Shown here: positions 33,479 through 42,914 of the stretch, piece after piece | Layout: each line of letters opens with the position of its first letter | How positions within the stretch are numbered: the stretch's first letter is position 1 | DNA from: DATKPE01 sp033854175 | GTDB lineage: Bacteria > Bacteroidota > Ignavibacteria > UBA10030 > SZUA-254 | DNA: 64,000 nt | Direction of reading: 5' to 3' | Assembly (NCBI GenBank): GCA_033854175.1 | Contig: JAWOKN010000030.1 | Span: forward strand, 22,172-86,171 | Position numbers and translations under genes: made by a program | The notes under the pieces: generated by a model | The model's database searches: none | The model's input: the letters and a program-made list of their open reading frames with translations, nothing else | Told to the model about the DNA's origin: nothing

Positions 33479-35668
33479 ATGAGTACTCGAAATGGAATAT
33501 ATAAGAAGAAGCTCGATGATTTGCTCACTGTCTGCCGAAAAAACCTTCGCAATGTCAACGAGGATTTAATCCGGCGAGCATTCGAGTTCAGCGTAGAAGC
33601 GCACAAAAACGACATTCGTGCCTCCGGTGATCCGTTTTTTAACCATCCGTACGAGGTCGCGATGGTTGTCGCCAAGGAGATCCCTTTGGATGACATATCG
33701 GTGGCAAGTGCACTGATGCATGATGTCGCCGAGGACACCGATTTTACGATAAAGGATATCCGGCAGGAGTTCGGCGATACGATTGCGAACATTGTCGACG
33801 GTGCGACAAAAATCTCCGACATCTTCAGGAGCCATGAAATTACGCAGGCCGAGAGCTACCGCAAGCTTCTCCTCTCGATGGTCAATGATATCAGGGTCAT
33901 GCTGATCAAGTTCGCCGACAGACTCCACAACATGCGGACGCTCGAATACCTCCCGAAGGAGCGGCAGATACGCATGTCGAGGGAGACTTTGGATATCTAC
34001 GCGCCATTCGCCCACCGGTTCGGGTTGGCGAAGATTAAATGGGAGCTCGAGGATCTCGCCTTCAAATACCTTCATTCCGAGGAGTATGAGGATATCGCCA
34101 GGCAGCTGAAATCGCGCAGGCGGGAACGCGAAGTCTACATCAAAAAGTTCATCCAGCCCGTGGAAAAAAGGCTGCGCGAGGAGGGGATGCAGTTTGAGAT
34201 CGAGGGGCGGCCGAAACACCTTTTCAGCATTTACAACAAGATGCTGAACCGTGGAAAACCGCTGGATGAAATTTACGATCTTTTTGCGGTCCGTATCATC
34301 ATCGATACCGAGAATGTGAATGACTGTTTCATCGTCTATGGCCTCCTTTCCGCGATTTATATCCCCCTCCCCGAGCGGTTCAAGAACTACATCTCCGTTC
34401 CGAAGAAAAACGGATACCAGTCGATTCACGCTACCGTTTTCGGTCCGGAGGGGAAAAAGGTGGAGGTGCAGATCCGCACCCGCGGGATGCATGAGATCGC
34501 CGAGAAGGGTGTTGCCGCGCACTGGCGTTACAAGGAAAATCTCTCGACGCTTGATGAAGAGCTGGAGAACTGGATAAGCTGGGTGAGGGAAATTTTCGAA
34601 CACGCCGACGACGATTCTCTTGATTCCCAGCTGATGGAAAGCTTCAAGCTCAATCTCTATCAGGATGAGATCTACGTCTTCACGCCAAAGGGAGAGCTCA
34701 AGATCCTTCCGCAGGGGGCGACGACGGTGGATTTCGCCTTTGCGGTCCATTCCAACGTCGGGTTCCACTGTCTGAGCGCCAAGGTGAACGGGAGGATCGT
34801 ATCCCTCGAGACCCCCTTGAGGAGCGGTGACCAGGTGGAAATCATCACCTCGAAGCATCAGACGCCGAAAGCCGACTGGGAGAAGTTTGTCGTCACCCAC
34901 AAGGCGAAGGCGCAGGTCCGGAAATGGGTGAAGGAAGAAGAGCGGAAAGAGATCGACATGGGCCGTGACCACTGGGAAAAGCGGCTCAAGAAGTCGAAAC
35001 TGCACATCAACGACGACGATCTCACGAAGTTGATCGCGGAACTCCGGATCAGTGATCTCAGGGAGTTATATCTCAAAATCCAGCGGGGGGAAATTTCACC
35101 CGATGCGATCATCAGTGAGATCGAATTGAAGCTGAAGCACCCCGTGACCGGTAGTGTGGAGGAACCCAAGGGGGAGGGGATTTTCGACAAGTTCATCAAC
35201 ACCGCACGCACGATCACGCGGGGGATCACACTGTTCGGTGCGCACGACAATTTTATGCACAGTTACGCCAAATGCTGCAACCCGATCCCGGGTGACGAGA
35301 TCGTCGGATATATTACACAAGGCGAGGGCGTGAAAATCCATCTCAAGGAGTGCAGGAACCTCAAGAACCTGATGGGACAGGATCCGCATCGCATCGTCGA
35401 GGTTGGCTGGCCGGTATCGAACGGTGTCGACTATGCAGCCGCAATTCACCTCTCCGGCGAGGACAGAACGGGGATGCTGAATGATGTGACGCATGCGATT
35501 TCGACGTATCAAAATACCAACATCCGCGGTGTAAAAATCGATACGAGAGATTCGCTGTTTGAGGGAACCATCATCATCGGTGTCAAAAACACCGAACATC
35601 TCGAGCGCATCATCGAAAAACTTCGGAAAATAAAAGGCGTCTTCAGAGCCGAGCGATTGCTAGAGTAA
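33479..35668 (+). CDS. rel: Bifunctional (p)ppGpp synthetase/hydrolase, RelA/SpoT family
   Basis: 729 residues from the ATG at 33479 (a GTG lies 6 nt upstream). Domains in order: HD hydrolase with an intact H81-D82 and E85-D86 (LMHDVAEDT), nucleotidyltransferase synthetase domain (GRPKHLFSIYNKM, YDLFAVRII, GYQSIHATV), TGS domain (YVFTPKGELKILPQGATTVDFAFAVH, in parts), the helical/zinc-finger-like region with AKCCNPIPGDEIVGYI, and a C-terminal ACT domain (EDRTGMLNDVTHAIS). Both active sites look intact, so it can probably make and degrade the alarmone. It has a strong promoter of its own and is followed by an HU-like gene. Confidence 0.95.
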   Translation: MSTRNGIYKKKLDDLLTVCRKNLRNVNEDLIRRAFEFSVEAHKNDIRASGDPFFNHPYEVAMVVAKEIPLDDISVASALMHDVAEDTDFTIKDIRQEFGDTIANIVDGATKISDIFRSHEITQAESYRKLLLSMVNDIRVMLIKFADRLHNMRTLEYLPKERQIRMSRETLDIYAPFAHRFGLAKIKWELEDLAFKYLHSEEYEDIARQLKSRRREREVYIKKFIQPVEKRLREEGMQFEIEGRPKHLFSIYNKMLNRGKPLDEIYDLFAVRIIIDTENVNDCFIVYGLLSAIYIPLPERFKNYISVPKKNGYQSIHATVFGPEGKKVEVQIRTRGMHEIAEKGVAAHWRYKENLSTLDEELENWISWVREIFEHADDDSLDSQLMESFKLNLYQDEIYVFTPKGELKILPQGATTVDFAFAVHSNVGFHCLSAKVNGRIVSLETPLRSGDQVEIITSKHQTPKADWEKFVVTHKAKAQVRKWVKEEERKEIDMGRDHWEKRLKKSKLHINDDDLTKLIAELRISDLRELYLKIQRGEISPDAIISEIELKLKHPVTGSVEEPKGEGIFDKFINTARTITRGITLFGAHDNFMHSYAKCCNPIPGDEIVGYITQGEGVKIHLKECRNLKNLMGQDPHRIVEVGWPVSNGVDYAAAIHLSGEDRTGMLNDVTHAISTYQNTNIRGVKIDTRDSLFEGTIIIGVKNTEHLERIIEKLRKIKGVFRAERLLE

Positions 35669-35685
35669 TCAAGGAGAGAGAGACC

Positions 35686-36045
35686 ATGACCCAACAATCA
35701 CCGCGTGTCAAAACGTACACGAAAAGGGACATCATCAAGCGCGTCGCCGAGATGACGGGACACAATCTCGTCGAATGCTCGCGCTGGGTGGAATGCACCT
35801 TCGATGCGCTGCGGGATACGATGCTTTCCGCAAATCCGGAACTGCGGATTGAGATCAGGGAGTTCGGCGTGTTCGAGATCAAGCAGACAAAGCCGAAACC
35901 CAAGGCGCGGAATCCGCGGTCGGGCGAAATTATCTACGTCCCGCGGAGGAGAAAGACGCATTTCAGGCCGGGAAAATTCTTGAAGGGATTCCTCACCCGT
36001 CCCCTCGACGGGCAGGCGATGACGCGGAATTCCATCCGGTCGTGA
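35686..36045 (+). CDS. HU/IHF-family DNA-binding protein
   Basis: 119 residues. Family pattern TKRDIIKRVAEMTGHNLVECSRWVECTFDALRDTM (in parts), the RIEIREFGVFEIKQTKPKPKARNPRSGEIIYVPRR arm region containing the RNP-like DNA-intercalating proline loop, and HFRPGKFLK at the C-end, as in HU. It has a 15-20-residue C-terminal tail beyond the HU core. A chromosome-architecture role is expected; dimer partner unknown. AAGGAGAGAGA precedes the ATG. Confidence 0.9.
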   Translation: MTQQSPRVKTYTKRDIIKRVAEMTGHNLVECSRWVECTFDALRDTMLSANPELRIEIREFGVFEIKQTKPKPKARNPRSGEIIYVPRRRKTHFRPGKFLKGFLTRPLDGQAMTRNSIRS

Positions 36046-36070
36046 TTTTTTTTTGAGGGAGAATTGCCGG

Positions 36071-36508
36071 TTGAAGAAGAGATTACTCGGTGTTGATTAT
36101 GGTTCGCGGAGGATCGGGATAGCGGTCAGCGACCCGCTGCAGGTCATTGCGCGTGGAGTGACGGTTCTCGCACATTCACCCCGACTGATAGATGAGATCC
36201 GGAGGCTCGTGGCAGACTACGATGCCGAAGCCGTCATCGTCGGTTATCCCTACACACTGAAGGGGACCGCCGGAGCCAAGGCTCAGGAGGTTGATGGCTT
36301 TGTCGATCTGTTGCGCCGGCAGATTTCGTGTCCTGTTATCACCGTCGATGAACGATTTTCCTCGAAGACCGCCACCCAGACGTTGAGATCCATGGGGGTC
36401 CGGAAGAAGGAGAGGCGGAAGAAAAGCGCTGTTGACGAAATGGCGGCGGCGGTGATCCTGCAAACGTATCTGGATTCACAAAAGGTTACACGCGATGAAC
36501 TTTCATGA
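36071..36508 (+). CDS. ruvX: Putative Holliday-junction resolvase / pre-16S rRNA nuclease YqgF (RuvX)
   Basis: 145 residues from a TTG at 36071 (MKKRLLGVDYGSRRIG), which follows a GAGGGAG element; an upstream in-frame TTG at 36053 is less likely. RNase H-like fold with D9 in GVDYGSRRIGIAVSD, VGYPYTLKGTAG, the ITVDERFSSKTA block (D, E) and VDEMAAAVILQTYL (final D). It trims the 5' end of 16S rRNA precursors in E. coli. Its end overlaps the start of the next gene by 14 nt. Confidence 0.88.
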   Translation: MKKRLLGVDYGSRRIGIAVSDPLQVIARGVTVLAHSPRLIDEIRRLVADYDAEAVIVGYPYTLKGTAGAKAQEVDGFVDLLRRQISCPVITVDERFSSKTATQTLRSMGVRKKERRKKSAVDEMAAAVILQTYLDSQKVTRDELS

Positions 36509-37160
36509 TGTCAAGAATCTCATTGAGGAGGGGGAGGGCTTTGAAATAGAATTCAAACGGCGCATCTCCTCTCCCGAGAAAATCGCCCGGACCCTGATTT
36601 CGTTCGCAAACACCCGCGGCGGAACGATTCTTTTCGGGATTGATGACGACGGCTCGATCGTGGGTGTGGAAAGTGAAAAATCCGAGGTCGAGCTTATTGA
36701 AATCGCGGGCCGCGATTTTTGCGATCCGCCCATCCTCCCCACGATTGACATTGTACCCTTCGACGGGCGCGACGTTATTGTCTGCCACGTCCCCGAAAGT
36801 AAGACCAAACCGCATTATTTTCTCGGGGAACACGACCGGACCAACGGGGAGAACACCCGGGTGTACATCAGGGTCAACGACAACACGATGATGGCTTCGA
36901 GGGAGGTTATCAAGATTCTGGAGGACGAAAACCCATCGGCCGATCCGCTTCGCCTCAGCATCGGGGAGAACGAGAAGCGGCTATTTCAGTATCTGGATAA
37001 ACACCAGCGCATCACGCTCAGGGAATTTGGCCGGCTGGTCAATATCAGTGACCGCCGCGCATCGCGGACGCTGGTCCGGCTTGTCCGTGCCGGTGTCGTC
37101 CGCATCCACACGCACGAGAAAGAGGAATACTATACTCTCGCCCACGATCTCGAGTACTGA
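36495..37160 (+). CDS. AlbA_2/Schlafen-like putative DNA-binding protein
   Basis: 221 residues. The N-terminal ~130 residues match the AlbA_2 (formerly AAA_4) domain: E-x-E-FKRRISSPEKIARTLISFANTRGGTILFGIDDDGSIVGV (in parts) and a VCHVPESKTKPHYFLG strand pair, with RVNDNTMMAS at its end. The C-terminal ~70 residues form a winged helix (RITLREFGRLVNISDRRASRTLVRLVRAGVVRIH in parts). This layout is usual for putative transcriptional regulators or Schlafen-group proteins; function not proven. It overlaps ruvX. Confidence 0.8.
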   Translation: MNFHDVKNLIEEGEGFEIEFKRRISSPEKIARTLISFANTRGGTILFGIDDDGSIVGVESEKSEVELIEIAGRDFCDPPILPTIDIVPFDGRDVIVCHVPESKTKPHYFLGEHDRTNGENTRVYIRVNDNTMMASREVIKILEDENPSADPLRLSIGENEKRLFQYLDKHQRITLREFGRLVNISDRRASRTLVRLVRAGVVRIHTHEKEEYYTLAHDLEY

Positions 37161-37247
37161 CAAAGCCGTGAAGGAGAACCCGGCTCAACCTTCCCGGAGC
37201 CGATAAGGCCACCCTGCGGCAAGGGGCCCCGCCCGCTTGCGGCGGTC

Positions 37248-37276
37248 TTGATGGGTGACGAAATCTTTTGTACATT
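37248..37276 (+). promoter_or_regulatory. Probable sigma-70 promoter of the hybrid histidine kinase
   Basis: TTGATG (37248-37253), 17-bp spacer, TACATT (37271-37276). It lies inside a longer possible reading frame, supporting the ATG at 37325 as the true start. Confidence 0.55.
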
Positions 37277-37324
37277 TCCCCGGCAGTATCAACTACATTC
37301 TCACGAATACTGAGTAAGAGTATC

Positions 37325-40300
37325 ATGAATGAGCATGACCTGAGTTCACATGATTCAGCGCCGGAATCCTTTTTCCCGGCCATCCTCGATCATGTCCTCG
37401 ATTTCATTGAAATTGTCGACTCCGGAGGGAGGAGGCATTACAGCAGCCCTTCCTGTACGAGGGCGTTCGGGAAGCCGGGGGAGAACCTCTTTGAGCGCCT
37501 CCATGCGGGGGATCGCGAACAACTCCGTTCGGCCGTGGAACGTGTGATCCGGACGGGGGAGCGTGGACATGTCAGGTATCGGATCGTTCATGACGACGCC
37601 ATCCGGTATATCGAAGCGAATCTTGCTGCCATCGTTGATAGCCGGGGTGAACCACGGTGTGTCATGGTAGGCCGTGATGGAACAGATCTGCGCAATGCGG
37701 AATCGAAGGAGCGGCTGCTCGCCTATGCACTCGACTGCACGCGTGATGCCTTCTGCCTGTGCGATCTCGAGGGGACGATACTGTTTGTGAACTCTGCATT
37801 CTGCATGACGTACGGGTATCAGGAACCGGAGCTTATAGGGAAAAATATCCTGATTATCGATTCGCTCCAGACCCCGAAGGAGCTCAGGCAGGAAATCCAG
37901 GATAAGTCGTTGCTGGGAGGCTGGACCGGCGAACTGTACAACCGGCGGAAAGACGGATCGGAGTTCCCCATTGAACTGCGGACATCGGTGGTGCGGGGCG
38001 AGGGTGGCGAGCCGGTTGCGCTCGTCGGGGTGGCACGCGACATCACGGCCCAGCGGCAATCGCAGCGGATCCAATCGGCCGTCTACAGGATCGCCCGCGC
38101 GGCGGAGCGGGTCTCGACGCTTGACGAACTTTACCGTCGGGTGCATGAGATCATCGGGACGATCATGCCCGCGACGAATTTTTACATTGCGTTGTACGAT
38201 GAGGTGTCGGGGATGATCAGTTTCCCCTACTTTGTGGATGAGGTCGATTCCCCCGATCCGCCGCGTCCTTTCGGGAAAGGTCTCACGGAGTATGTTCTCA
38301 AAACCGGAAAACCGTTGTTGTGCACGAGTGCGACACAGGCGGAATTGGAGCGCCGGGGGGAGGCGGAACTTGTCGGCGTACCCTCGCCGATCTGGCTTGG
38401 TGTCCCCCTCATCGTCGAGAACAAGCCAATCGGGGTCATGACGGTGCAGCATTATACCGACGCATCGGTCTATGGCGAGTCGGAGCAGCAGATTCTGGAA
38501 TTTGTTTCGTCCGAAATCGCGAAAGCGATCGAGCGCACACGGATCGACCAGGCCCTCAGGAAAAGCGAGGAGCGCTACCGTGCCTTTGTGGATCAGAGTT
38601 CGGAGGGGATATGGCGGCTGGAAATCGAGAAACCTATTGCGGTTGATCTCTCCGAGGAGGAGCAGATTGAGGAGTTGTTCCGTTACGGATATCTCGCCGA
38701 ATGCAACAATGCCATGGCGCGTCTCTACGGCGTCCCGACGGCGAACAAGATTGTCGGAATGCGTCTGAATGAATTGTTCCGGGACAACGAGGGGGCGGGG
38801 AGGGATTTCTTCAACGCGTTCATACGGTCGGGTTACCGCCTCATCGAATATGAAGCCTGCCGTTCGACGGCCGATGGCGGTAAACGGTGTTATCTCCACA
38901 ACCTCATCGGGACAATCGAGGGCAGCACCCTCTATCACGCCTGGGGGATTCAGCGGGATATCACCGCAAAGAAGGACGCTGAAAATCTCATGAAAGTGTC
39001 GGAAGAGAAATACCGGAACCTGTTTGAAGAATCGCATGACGGGATACTCCTCTGCACCCAGGACGGGAGGTTGCTGGATGTGAATCAGTCGGGTGTCGAA
39101 CTGTTCGGGTACAACTCGAAGGATGAATTTTTCCGGGCGGCGGACGGGAGGGATCTCTATTTCCGATCGCAGGACCGGAAAAAATACTGGTATAATCTGG
39201 AGCGCCAGGGCTTTGTCCTGGATTACGAGTTCATCCTCACCCGGAAGGACGGGCAGGAACGCGTTGTCGTGGAGACCGCATCCGCGGTCAGGGACGATCA
39301 GGGGAAGATAACGTCCTACCGGAGATTCTTGCGGGACATCACCGAACGGAAGATGCTTGAAGAGGAACTCCGGCAGGCTCAGAAAATGGAGGGGATCGGC
39401 ACGCTGGCCGGGGGCATCGCGCATGATTTCAACAATCTGCTGGGCATCATCCTCGGTTACACGACGCTTCTTGAAGACGGAAATCTGGGATCGCCGAATG
39501 CGAGGCAGAGTCTCGAGATCATCAAAAAGACCGTGGACAGGGGAGCAAGCCTTGTCCGTCAGCTTCTGACGTTTGCGCGGAGGGAAAATCCTCTCTTCGA
39601 ATCCGTTAATGTCAACGTGACGATCAGGGAGCTGGTCAGGATGCTCGAGGAAACGTTCCCGAAGACCATTGCGATTGTTCCCACGCTCGCCCCGGAGCTC
39701 CCGGACATCATCGCGGATTCATCCCAGCTCCATCAGGCTCTTTTGAATCTCTCGGTGAATTCCCGCGATGCGATGAGCGAGGGATACGGGGGGAAGGGGA
39801 CGGGAACGCTGTACATTGAATCCGGCGTCCTGCCGGGGCATTCCCTTCAGAAGCGTTTTCCGGCGGCGGACGCGGGTGAGTACATATGTATCAAGGTCAG
39901 GGATACGGGTGTCGGCATGGACGAGGCGACGCGTCTGAGGATGTTCGAACCGTTCTTCACAACGAAGGGGCTCGGGAAAGGGACAGGTCTGGGACTGGCG
40001 GTGGTCTACGGTGTTGTCAACAGCCATCACGGCTTCGTGGATGTGGAGAGTGAACGGGGGCGGGGGACCACATTCAGTCTCTTTTTCCCGGTACAGCCGG
40101 TTGCCGCGGACAAACCGGCAAAGAGTGTGGCCGCGGAAACGGTGGCCGAGGGAGGGAATGAAATGATCCTGATCGTCGAGGACGAGGAGTTGCTGCGGGA
40201 ATTGTTAAAGAGTGTTCTGGAGGAGCGGGGGTATCATGTTCTGACGGCCGGGGACGGTGTTGAGGGTCTTGAGGTGTACAAACAGCACGTGAAGGAAATC

Positions 40301-40540
40301 GCGCTTGTGCTGTCCGACATGGGGTTGCCGCGGCTCGGAGGGTGGGAGATGTTCCAGAAGATGAGGGAAATCCATCCCGGTGTCGCTGCGATTCTCGCAA
40401 GCGGATATTTCGATCCGAACCTGAAAATGGACATGCTCAAGGCCGGGGCAATGGATTTTATTCAGAAGCCGTACGTTGCCGAGGATATCCATCGCCGGAT
40501 CAGGGAGATCATCGATCAGACAAAGGTTGCTTCCCGCTGA
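37325..40540 (+). CDS. Hybrid sensor histidine kinase with PAS, GAF, kinase and receiver domains
   Basis: 1071 residues from the ATG at 37325. No membrane helix, so cytoplasmic. Order by eye: PAS (about 15-125), PAS (about 130-245, with GVARDITAQRQ), GAF (about 250-410), PAS (about 420-560, GIQRDITAKKDA), PAS (about 565-680, RFLRDITERKMLEEE), HisKA with H700 in GTLAGGIAHDFNN, HATPase with NSRDAM and DTGVGMDEAT...LGLAVVYGVV, then a receiver with phospho-acceptor D998 in VLSDMGLPRLGG. The receiver is C-terminal, implying an internal relay or feedback. No output partner is nearby. Signal unknown. Confidence 0.92.
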   Translation: MNEHDLSSHDSAPESFFPAILDHVLDFIEIVDSGGRRHYSSPSCTRAFGKPGENLFERLHAGDREQLRSAVERVIRTGERGHVRYRIVHDDAIRYIEANLAAIVDSRGEPRCVMVGRDGTDLRNAESKERLLAYALDCTRDAFCLCDLEGTILFVNSAFCMTYGYQEPELIGKNILIIDSLQTPKELRQEIQDKSLLGGWTGELYNRRKDGSEFPIELRTSVVRGEGGEPVALVGVARDITAQRQSQRIQSAVYRIARAAERVSTLDELYRRVHEIIGTIMPATNFYIALYDEVSGMISFPYFVDEVDSPDPPRPFGKGLTEYVLKTGKPLLCTSATQAELERRGEAELVGVPSPIWLGVPLIVENKPIGVMTVQHYTDASVYGESEQQILEFVSSEIAKAIERTRIDQALRKSEERYRAFVDQSSEGIWRLEIEKPIAVDLSEEEQIEELFRYGYLAECNNAMARLYGVPTANKIVGMRLNELFRDNEGAGRDFFNAFIRSGYRLIEYEACRSTADGGKRCYLHNLIGTIEGSTLYHAWGIQRDITAKKDAENLMKVSEEKYRNLFEESHDGILLCTQDGRLLDVNQSGVELFGYNSKDEFFRAADGRDLYFRSQDRKKYWYNLERQGFVLDYEFILTRKDGQERVVVETASAVRDDQGKITSYRRFLRDITERKMLEEELRQAQKMEGIGTLAGGIAHDFNNLLGIILGYTTLLEDGNLGSPNARQSLEIIKKTVDRGASLVRQLLTFARRENPLFESVNVNVTIRELVRMLEETFPKTIAIVPTLAPELPDIIADSSQLHQALLNLSVNSRDAMSEGYGGKGTGTLYIESGVLPGHSLQKRFPAADAGEYICIKVRDTGVGMDEATRLRMFEPFFTTKGLGKGTGLGLAVVYGVVNSHHGFVDVESERGRGTTFSLFFPVQPVAADKPAKSVAAETVAEGGNEMILIVEDEELLRELLKSVLEERGYHVLTAGDGVEGLEVYKQHVKEIALVLSDMGLPRLGGWEMFQKMREIHPGVAAILASGYFDPNLKMDMLKAGAMDFIQKPYVAEDIHRRIREIIDQTKVASR

Positions 40541-41081
40541 CGCCTGCCGGGTTGATATAATTGCCGAGAAGCGCGAAGAGTGCGATACCGAGTGCCACAG
40601 CCGCATTCAGCGACTGTTTCATCCCGTACATCGGGATTTCGATGGCGCTGTCGGCGATCGAGATGATCTCTTTTGACACGCCGGTTATTTCGTTGCCGAC
40701 GACCAGACAGAGGGGGTGAGATCGAGGGCGGGGTGTGTAAAAGGGGGTACTGGAATCGGTCTGTTCCAGCACGCATATTTCCACCTGCTGTTCCTTCAGC
40801 GACCGGAGGGCGGTCATGGGATCCTTGACGTACTCCCAGGGGACGGAGGAAGTGGCACCGAGCGCGGTTTTTTCAATTTCCCTCCTGGGGGGGAAGGGGG
40901 TATACCCGCAAAGATAGAGTCTGCGGACGCGGGCGCCGTCGGCGGTGCGGAAAATTGAACCGACGTTATAGAGGCTCCTGATATTGTCCAGCAGCACAAT
41001 GAGGGGGAATCTCTCCTCGGTTTTCAGTTTTTCGAGTGAAAACCGGCGCTCTGCAATTTCGTCGTGCGTTAATTTTCGCAT
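40509..41081 (-). CDS. SpoU/TrmH-family RNA 2'-O-methyltransferase
   Basis: 190 residues from the ATG at 41081 (a GTG at 41090 is possible). SPOUT fold with motif 1 LLDNIRSLYNVGSIFRTADG, motif 2 PLCLVVGNEITGVSKE and motif 3 IEIPMYGMKQSLNAAVALGIALF (in parts). It methylates the 2'-O of a ribose in tRNA or rRNA; the exact target is unknown. Its 3' end overlaps the 3' end of the histidine-kinase gene on the other strand by 32 nt. It is divergent from cmk, and its start lies 41 nt from the cmk promoter. Confidence 0.87.
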   Translation of the reverse strand: MRKLTHDEIAERRFSLEKLKTEERFPLIVLLDNIRSLYNVGSIFRTADGARVRRLYLCGYTPFPPRREIEKTALGATSSVPWEYVKDPMTALRSLKEQQVEICVLEQTDSSTPFYTPRPRSHPLCLVVGNEITGVSKEIISIADSAIEIPMYGMKQSLNAAVALGIALFALLGNYINPAGVSGKQPLSDR

Positions 41082-41121
41082 TTTTGACACAAAGATAGCA
41101 ATTTTTTGAATTACCCGGCTA

Positions 41122-41150
41122 TTGATTCCAAAACGGGAAATGTGTATATT
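41122..41150 (+). promoter_or_regulatory. Sigma-70 promoter of the cmk-ispH operon
   Basis: TTGATT (41122-41127), 17-bp spacer, TATATT (41145-41150) with an extended -10 (TGTG). The sequence AAATGTGTAT before/at the -10 is the same as at the der promoter (25854-25863). Confidence 0.65.
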
Positions 41151-41183
41151 AATAAGCTAAAAAGCTCCACCATTACTGACCCA

Positions 41184-41864
41184 TTGAAGAAACTCGTCAT
41201 TGCCATCGATGGTCCGGCTGCCTCGGGGAAGAGCACCACAGCGAGATTAGTAGCCGAGAAGTTGGGCTACGTTTACATCGATACGGGGGCAATGTACCGG
41301 GCGATGACGCTGAAGGTCCTTGAAAAACAGATCGATCCTCGTGACAACGACAGGATCGCGGCCCTTGCCGACCGGACGGAAATCCGGATTCACGTGAAGG
41401 GCGCGCAGATGCGGATCACGCTTGACGGCAGGGATGTGACGAGTGCAATCCGGAGTCCCTCGGTCACCAATGCTGTCAGTGCTGTCAGTGCCCTCCCCTG
41501 TGTCCGTGACTCGATGGTCAGGGAACAGCGGAGGATGGGTGAATCGGGCGGTATCGTGGTGGAAGGGCGGGATATCGGAACGGTGGTGTTCCCGAACGCC
41601 GACGTAAAGATTTTTATGGTGGCCGAAGTCGGCCGCCGGGCGCAGCGGCGGCGGAAAGACCTGCAGCAGCAAGGGATCAACGTTGATGTCCGTCAGCTTG
41701 AAAAAGAAATTCTCGTTCGTGATCAGAAAGATTCACAAAGAAATATCAGTCCTTTGAAACAAGCCGACGATGCATTCGTCCTCGATACGACGGAATTAAC
41801 CATTGATGAGCAGGTAAACACGATTCTGGAGAAGGTTGGAGAAGTACTCCGCAGATACGAATGA
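41184..41864 (+). CDS. cmk: Cytidylate kinase
   Basis: 226 residues if it starts at the TTG at 41184 (MKKLVIAIDGPAASGKST). Other in-frame starts at 41106 (TTG) and 41142 (GTG) lie in or before the promoter at 41122-41150, so they are unlikely. It phosphorylates CMP and dCMP. The P-loop GPAASGKST, YIDTGAMYRAMTLK, VVEGRDIGTVVFP and the C-terminal RDQKDSQRNISPLKQADDA are all family signatures. It overlaps ispH by 4 nt, in the cmk-ispH-rpsA order common to Chlorobi and relatives. Confidence 0.92.
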   Translation: MKKLVIAIDGPAASGKSTTARLVAEKLGYVYIDTGAMYRAMTLKVLEKQIDPRDNDRIAALADRTEIRIHVKGAQMRITLDGRDVTSAIRSPSVTNAVSAVSALPCVRDSMVREQRRMGESGGIVVEGRDIGTVVFPNADVKIFMVAEVGRRAQRRRKDLQQQGINVDVRQLEKEILVRDQKDSQRNISPLKQADDAFVLDTTELTIDEQVNTILEKVGEVLRRYE

Positions 41865-42763
41865 CGGTGACGGTCGATAAAAGTGCGGGATTCTGCTGGG
41901 GCGTGATTCGAACCATTGATATCGCCGAGGCGGAGCTGCGGTCAAATTCCGCGGATACCCCGCTTCATGTCCTCGGTGATATTATCCACAACCCGATGGA
42001 GATCGAACGGCTCAAAAAGGAGGGTCTCAAGACGGTCTCCCTCGCCGAGCTCGAGAAGCATCGGGGAGCAAAAGTGCTCATCCGTGCCCATGGTGAACCA
42101 CCGTCGACCTACAAGCGGGCCGAAGAGCTTGGCATCACCCTCATCGACGCCACCTGTCCGGTCGTCTGGAAAGTTCAGGAACGGATCAGGAAGTTTTATG
42201 AACGGGGTTACCAGGTTGTCATCTACGGGAAACGCGATCACGCCGAAGTCGTGGGCCTCGTTGGTCAGACCAACGGCGAAGCGATTGTGATAAAGTCCCT
42301 GGAAGAAATTTCCAGGGTCGATCTGACGAAAAAGACCGTGCTCTTTTCCCAGACGACGATGGACAAGCAGACGTTTCACCGGTTGAAGGAGGAATTTCAG
42401 AAACGGATCAAGGATTTTGTCGTCGGGACGTTTGAGGAAGAAGCAGTGGAATTTCACGCCAAGGATACAATTTGCGGACAGGTGTCGGGGCGTGATAAAA
42501 AGCTCCGTGAGTTTGCCCAGCAGAACGACATCATGATTTTTGTCGCCGGGCGCAACAGTTCCAACGGAAAGGTGCTCTACCATATTTGTCAGGAAGCGAA
42601 TCCCCGCACCTACTTCGTCGAGAGTGAATCTGAATTGCAGACCGAATGGTTTGCCGGTGTAGAAAAGGTTGGCATCAGCGGTGCCACTTCTACCCCCCAG
42701 TGGCTGATGGAGCGGATCAAGAAGCATATTGAAGAGACGATCCCTTCCCTCATCCATGCATGA
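41861..42763 (+). CDS. ispH: 4-hydroxy-3-methylbut-2-enyl diphosphate reductase
   Basis: 300 residues. The last enzyme of the MEP isoprenoid pathway, an [Fe-S] enzyme making IPP and DMAPP. The three cluster cysteines are C12 (GFCWGV), C99 (DATCPVV) and C205 (TICGQVSGR). The IRAHGEPPSTYKRA and HAEVVGLVGQTNGEA substrate-binding blocks are present. SSNGKVLYHICQ and GATSTPQWLMERI close the protein. Its ATG overlaps the cmk stop. The window therefore implies the MEP rather than the mevalonate route. Confidence 0.95.
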   Translation: MTVTVDKSAGFCWGVIRTIDIAEAELRSNSADTPLHVLGDIIHNPMEIERLKKEGLKTVSLAELEKHRGAKVLIRAHGEPPSTYKRAEELGITLIDATCPVVWKVQERIRKFYERGYQVVIYGKRDHAEVVGLVGQTNGEAIVIKSLEEISRVDLTKKTVLFSQTTMDKQTFHRLKEEFQKRIKDFVVGTFEEEAVEFHAKDTICGQVSGRDKKLREFAQQNDIMIFVAGRNSSNGKVLYHICQEANPRTYFVESESELQTEWFAGVEKVGISGATSTPQWLMERIKKHIEETIPSLIHA

Positions 42764-42812
42764 AGTTTTAAGTCATCCTAATTCGTGCTGTTCATACACC
42801 AACAACTGTTCT

Positions 42813-42838
42813 TCATCGTCCAGAGGCCTCTTCGATGA
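42813..42838 (+). promoter_or_regulatory. Hairpin in the rpsA leader
   Basis: TCATCG (42813-42818) pairs with CGATGA (42833-42838) around an inner AGAGG/CCTCT stem. It lies about 80 nt before the rpsA ATG. S1 in other bacteria binds its own leader; this may be such an element, but that is inference. Confidence 0.35.
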
Positions 42839-42914
42839 CTTGCGGTCGCGGACGAGAGAGAATGTCGAGTCGGGATTTGTGTCAGCCGATCCCGGTTCAC
42901 CGTAAGGAGATGTA

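Noticed and set aside
33566..35005. Open frame of 479 codons antisense to the rel gene
   Set aside because: Shadow of a conserved gene; no protein features.
37355..39424. Long open frame of 689 codons antisense to the hybrid histidine kinase
   Set aside because: It is the mirror of a GC-rich coding region with clear kinase domains on the plus strand; the translated product has no domain pattern and no ribosome-binding site.
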